This document shows, in pieces, positions 33,201 through 34,478 of a DNA stretch of 34,478 nucleotides. Position 1 is the first letter of the stretch. Every line of letters starts with the position of its first letter. The translations under genes and the position numbers were made by a program. The notes under the pieces are model-generated. The model did no database searches, had not been told where the DNA came from, and was given only the letters and a program-made list of their open reading frames with translations. This DNA is from Crocinitomicaceae bacterium (lineage in GTDB: Bacteria > Bacteroidota > Bacteroidia > Flavobacteriales_D > Crocinitomicaceae): the NCBI GenBank assembly GCA_024639405.1, contig JAHEIL010000019.1, positions 1 to 34,478 of the forward strand. Direction: 5' to 3'.

Positions 33201-33288
33201 TTCCTGTAACATAGGCGTTCAATGCGGAGGAAGATTGTGAAAAGCTATTCAAGCTAATACACATTAAAATAAAGAATATTGTTTTCAT
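30226..33288 (-). CDS. Secreted protein with S74 intramolecular chaperone domain and T9SS type A tail
   Basis: The 1020-residue protein has a signal peptide MKTIFFILMCISLNSFSQ. A long body (about 20-755) is rich in Asn, Gly, Thr and Ser, as in trimeric fibres. Next comes an endosialidase-type chaperone/peptidase S74 domain starting at S767-D-Q-Q-F-K772; in phage endosialidases a Ser and a Lys at this same spacing carry out self-cleavage. FGFIAQEVEQEFPNLV (about 814-829) and PYKSLNYIGLIPI are further S74 signatures. A coiled coil (about 865-900) and a T9SS type A sorting domain (about 940-1020, LYQNNPNPFNE to KKMIKQ) follow. It lies 13 bases after the next secreted protein gene, probably as one transcript. 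A surface fibre is a likely role. Confidence 0.88.
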   Translation of the reverse strand: MKTIFFILMCISLNSFSQSSSALNAYVTGRYLGWDANSSTNPLLFKTVGTNRMKLNGNYTSGTNQYAIDGFTYGAAATNINTSGYLLLGQEVQNGTFFNTKGAYSMLHLNGDKGTFVQELGYRPWMRTGVTFTDNQDLSYFGLRQVGTGNDITETTMTWSDNSSSANGPDDFVFRFTGGNWLGSANTTSSDLRTISDFDGMHIGRFTGDGLFGLGNTFGIQNTSVPANLYVRPQSIFHLSYDRQANSVNEKFGFMQVTLRDASVARGTGETEFDGLRLGIDNDVLSIAGATHLNSYLRWQENTPFIVQTDWDNAAGDVEAGERIRVSTTASPGVPATLLNAVNTTRVAIPYNGNVPITTPNALFNLGTNPVSNFSRYMDDGVLTSLLSTNLFTGISPVNYVKSPASAIVGFGGSDLVFMNSYTSSNLVNNDKVCMRVNRETNNVGIGNFGPSGSINNAPSERIDVEGNGRFRDIPAQGGQSLILGLQISTTNPNDVELSRLSFPNNPNVALLGNGTFGPISNLSANNGNSVSGNNVVLGQNVNQIGSPAILLSNRQIPLNNFNILYTGSGRIGIGNNFTSISPIAKMDIRASSIDPTGLYINNTNNMASIPLYDLNKIENAATGTLINQSLVVLTSGNPTKRAVGINTSANTNLSPINVGIEGWGIDAINSSIGGQFSGSRTANNTNNTLSIGALCGANNSLTNYGISTRGGNPGDITSQNNYGIYSQAIGGAISYGIYAEGINGSSINRAGYFNGIVESVTYTFISDQQFKDSVQPLNGSLNALAQLNPVEYVFDVANYPQFNFTSEKQFGFIAQEVEQEFPNLVYKSVMPAKIDSVGNVISPETPYKSLNYIGLIPINTQAIKELNTIVTAQATVIDSLSQKLDEVNKRLSKLENCLSNLLPSLCEANASYLPENQTNLQYKQVDNVKLSSLSSIVLYQNNPNPFNETTDIMVTIPAEVKNAQLKFYSINGTLIKEYTIEERGTSKLKIDGNELINGIYTYSLIIDGKEFATKKMIKQ

Positions 33289-33301
33289 TTTGATAAAATT
33301 T

Positions 33302-34291
33302 TCACCTTACCAATGTTAAAAAGCCGCGTTTTGTTATTTCGCTTTTAAGTTCAACTTTGTAAAAATATACACCGTCTGAGCATTTTTCACCCTGACTATT
33401 CCCATCCCATAAAAAATGGTTTTCTGAAGTATAAACAACTTCTCCCCAACGATTGAGGACAGTCAACTTAGAAATGTTGTCATAATTCAAAGAAAAAGAA
33501 TCGTTAATACCATCACCATTGGGTGTAAACACATTTGTCTGGTTGTCTTCTTGTTCGATGAGAGCTACATCGTCTACTAAAAAATAAATACCAAATTTTT
33601 GCTTATCAGCACCATAAATAGGATTATTATCATAATTGATAATATTGAATTGACCAATTCCTGAGAAAAAACCAATAGTGAGGAAATTTTCTGTACCGTT
33701 TGCGAGAAACGAATACTCTACTTTGTACCATTTGTTGGTATCACAAAAATAAAGGCTCTGATCTGTTTCGTAATCTGGTGCAATGGGCAGAATTGAATCA
33801 ATGGAATAATTTAACTGATTTTGACTGAACAAAACTCCCAATCTATTCGGACACACTGTCTTTGCGTTATGCGCATAAAATGTCAATTGGTATTTCTTTC
33901 CAGCAAGAAGGACTTGATTTAATTGTACTTGGATATATTCTGAGTAATAACTCATAGAGGAGTCTTCCTGTATTTGACCACCAAAGATAAAACCCGCATA
34001 CGCATTACCTTCTTTTGCGGCTTGGTTGCCGTATCTATTTTCAGGAACACTTGCAAAATATAAATTTAAAAAAGAATCAAACTCGGTGCTGCATGCATTA
34101 AAATAATCTGAAGTGCCTTGTGTGGGCATTGTCCAGTATTTACAGGCATCGATTAAATAACCTTGAGCAGTACTTGGGCAATGGTAATATTCTTCAAACC
34201 CACCATTAGGTACCAAGTTTTGTTGCGCGTTCAAAGACGAGAACACACAGAAGAAAAACACACAAACACTATAAAAAACGGGTTTTAACAT
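33302..34291 (-). CDS. Secreted protein with T9SS type B (gliding motility-associated) C-terminal domain
   Basis: The 329-residue protein has a signal peptide ending near SLNAQ, then NLVPNGGFEEYYHCP, an opening common in Bacteroidota carbohydrate-binding-like surface proteins. The middle (about 25-245) is beta-rich with several Cys residues. The last 80 residues contain NVFTPNGDGINDSF, LTVLNRWGEVVY, WDGNSQG and CSDGVYFYKVEL, which define the type B (CHU_C/gliding motility-associated) sorting domain. It should be exported by T9SS and held on the cell surface. It precedes the S74-domain protein by 13 bases, so the two may work together on the surface. Its ligand is unknown. Confidence 0.9.
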   Translation of the reverse strand: MLKPVFYSVCVFFFCVFSSLNAQQNLVPNGGFEEYYHCPSTAQGYLIDACKYWTMPTQGTSDYFNACSTEFDSFLNLYFASVPENRYGNQAAKEGNAYAGFIFGGQIQEDSSMSYYSEYIQVQLNQVLLAGKKYQLTFYAHNAKTVCPNRLGVLFSQNQLNYSIDSILPIAPDYETDQSLYFCDTNKWYKVEYSFLANGTENFLTIGFFSGIGQFNIINYDNNPIYGADKQKFGIYFLVDDVALIEQEDNQTNVFTPNGDGINDSFSLNYDNISKLTVLNRWGEVVYTSENHFLWDGNSQGEKCSDGVYFYKVELKSEITKRGFLTLVR

Positions 34292-34478
34292 CCATAAGAT
34301 TTGTTAATAATTTGTTCTTTCAATGCATTCAACGAAGCCAAATGCAGGTGGCTTGCTTTTTATGTTATGCTGCACAACAAAAACGCAGTAGAGTGGTTGG
34401 TTTCTTTTGTCACAATAATTAATATTAGTTATACCGAATGTACACTTTTTTTCATTACAAATAAAAGAAAGCGGTTAA
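34292..34478. other. Right-edge intergenic sequence
   Basis: These 187 bases upstream of the type B secreted protein contain no ORF of note and no perfect TAnnTTTG match on the minus strand. A weak hairpin, AAGCCA (34335-34340) with TGGCTT (34349-34354), is followed by GCTTTTT on the plus strand and could be a terminator of something, but nothing upstream on that strand needs one. Confidence 0.4.

Noticed and set aside
30226-34291. Prophage tail-fibre remnant
   Set aside because: Despite the S74 domain, both proteins have signal peptides and T9SS sorting tails, and no phage structural, lysis or integrase genes are near.

Overview
The window is AT-rich chromosomal DNA that reads as a member of the Bacteroidota, most likely order Flavobacteriales (a Crocinitomicaceae/Fluviicola-like lineage is my guess, from recall only). 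The grounds are four secreted proteins, at least three of them carrying type IX secretion (T9SS) C-terminal signals or the matching architecture; several TAnnTTTG -7 promoter elements, typical of Bacteroidota sigma factor; the almost complete lack of Shine-Dalgarno sequences; and the gene order ftsX-DUF3098-uppP-truB-queA beside a caa3-type oxidase assembly cluster. The window is mostly core genome. I see no prophage, CRISPR array, intact insertion sequence or defence island.

Layout. 1-1743 (minus): the 5' part of a large secreted adhesin-like protein and a small Rossmann-fold dehydratase-like enzyme. 2010-8529 (plus): a tight acetate-type operon of porin, small two-helix membrane protein, a transporter-like sensor histidine kinase, a receiver-only response regulator and acetyl-CoA synthetase (acs), closed by a terminator. 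8639-9913 (plus): an outer-membrane barrel and a cytochrome P460 lipoprotein. 9967-12295 (minus): a small membrane protein, an MFS transporter with a periplasmic insert, and an InsA-like zinc-ribbon/HTH protein. 12417-18466 (plus): heme A synthase, a T9SS cargo protein, a tRNA with CAU anticodon whose promoter lies about 240 bases upstream so that its leader contains four 45-bp tandem repeats, TspO, an unknown secreted protein, a CPA2 antiporter and a small coiled-coil protein.

18534-23841 (minus): ctaB, two cox3 genes, a cox4-type gene, two SCO-like genes and a DUF420 (CtaM-like) gene. With ctaA nearby, this supplies heme A, copper and small subunits to an aa3/caa3 oxidase whose subunits I and II are outside the window. 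24132-27960 (minus): ftsX, DUF3098, uppP, truB, then queA behind its own promoter. 28384-30180 (plus): lepA. 30226-34291 (minus): two secreted T9SS proteins, one with a phage-type S74 intramolecular chaperone domain.

I found no wholly new system that can be proved from sequence. The best leads are lineage-type elaborations of the oxidase cluster (two COX3 subunits with large periplasmic inserts, a perfect EF-hand loop in the DUF420 assembly factor, an SCO paralogue lacking its copper-ligand histidine, a heme A synthase with Asn at a usual His position) and the repeat-bearing tRNA leader.
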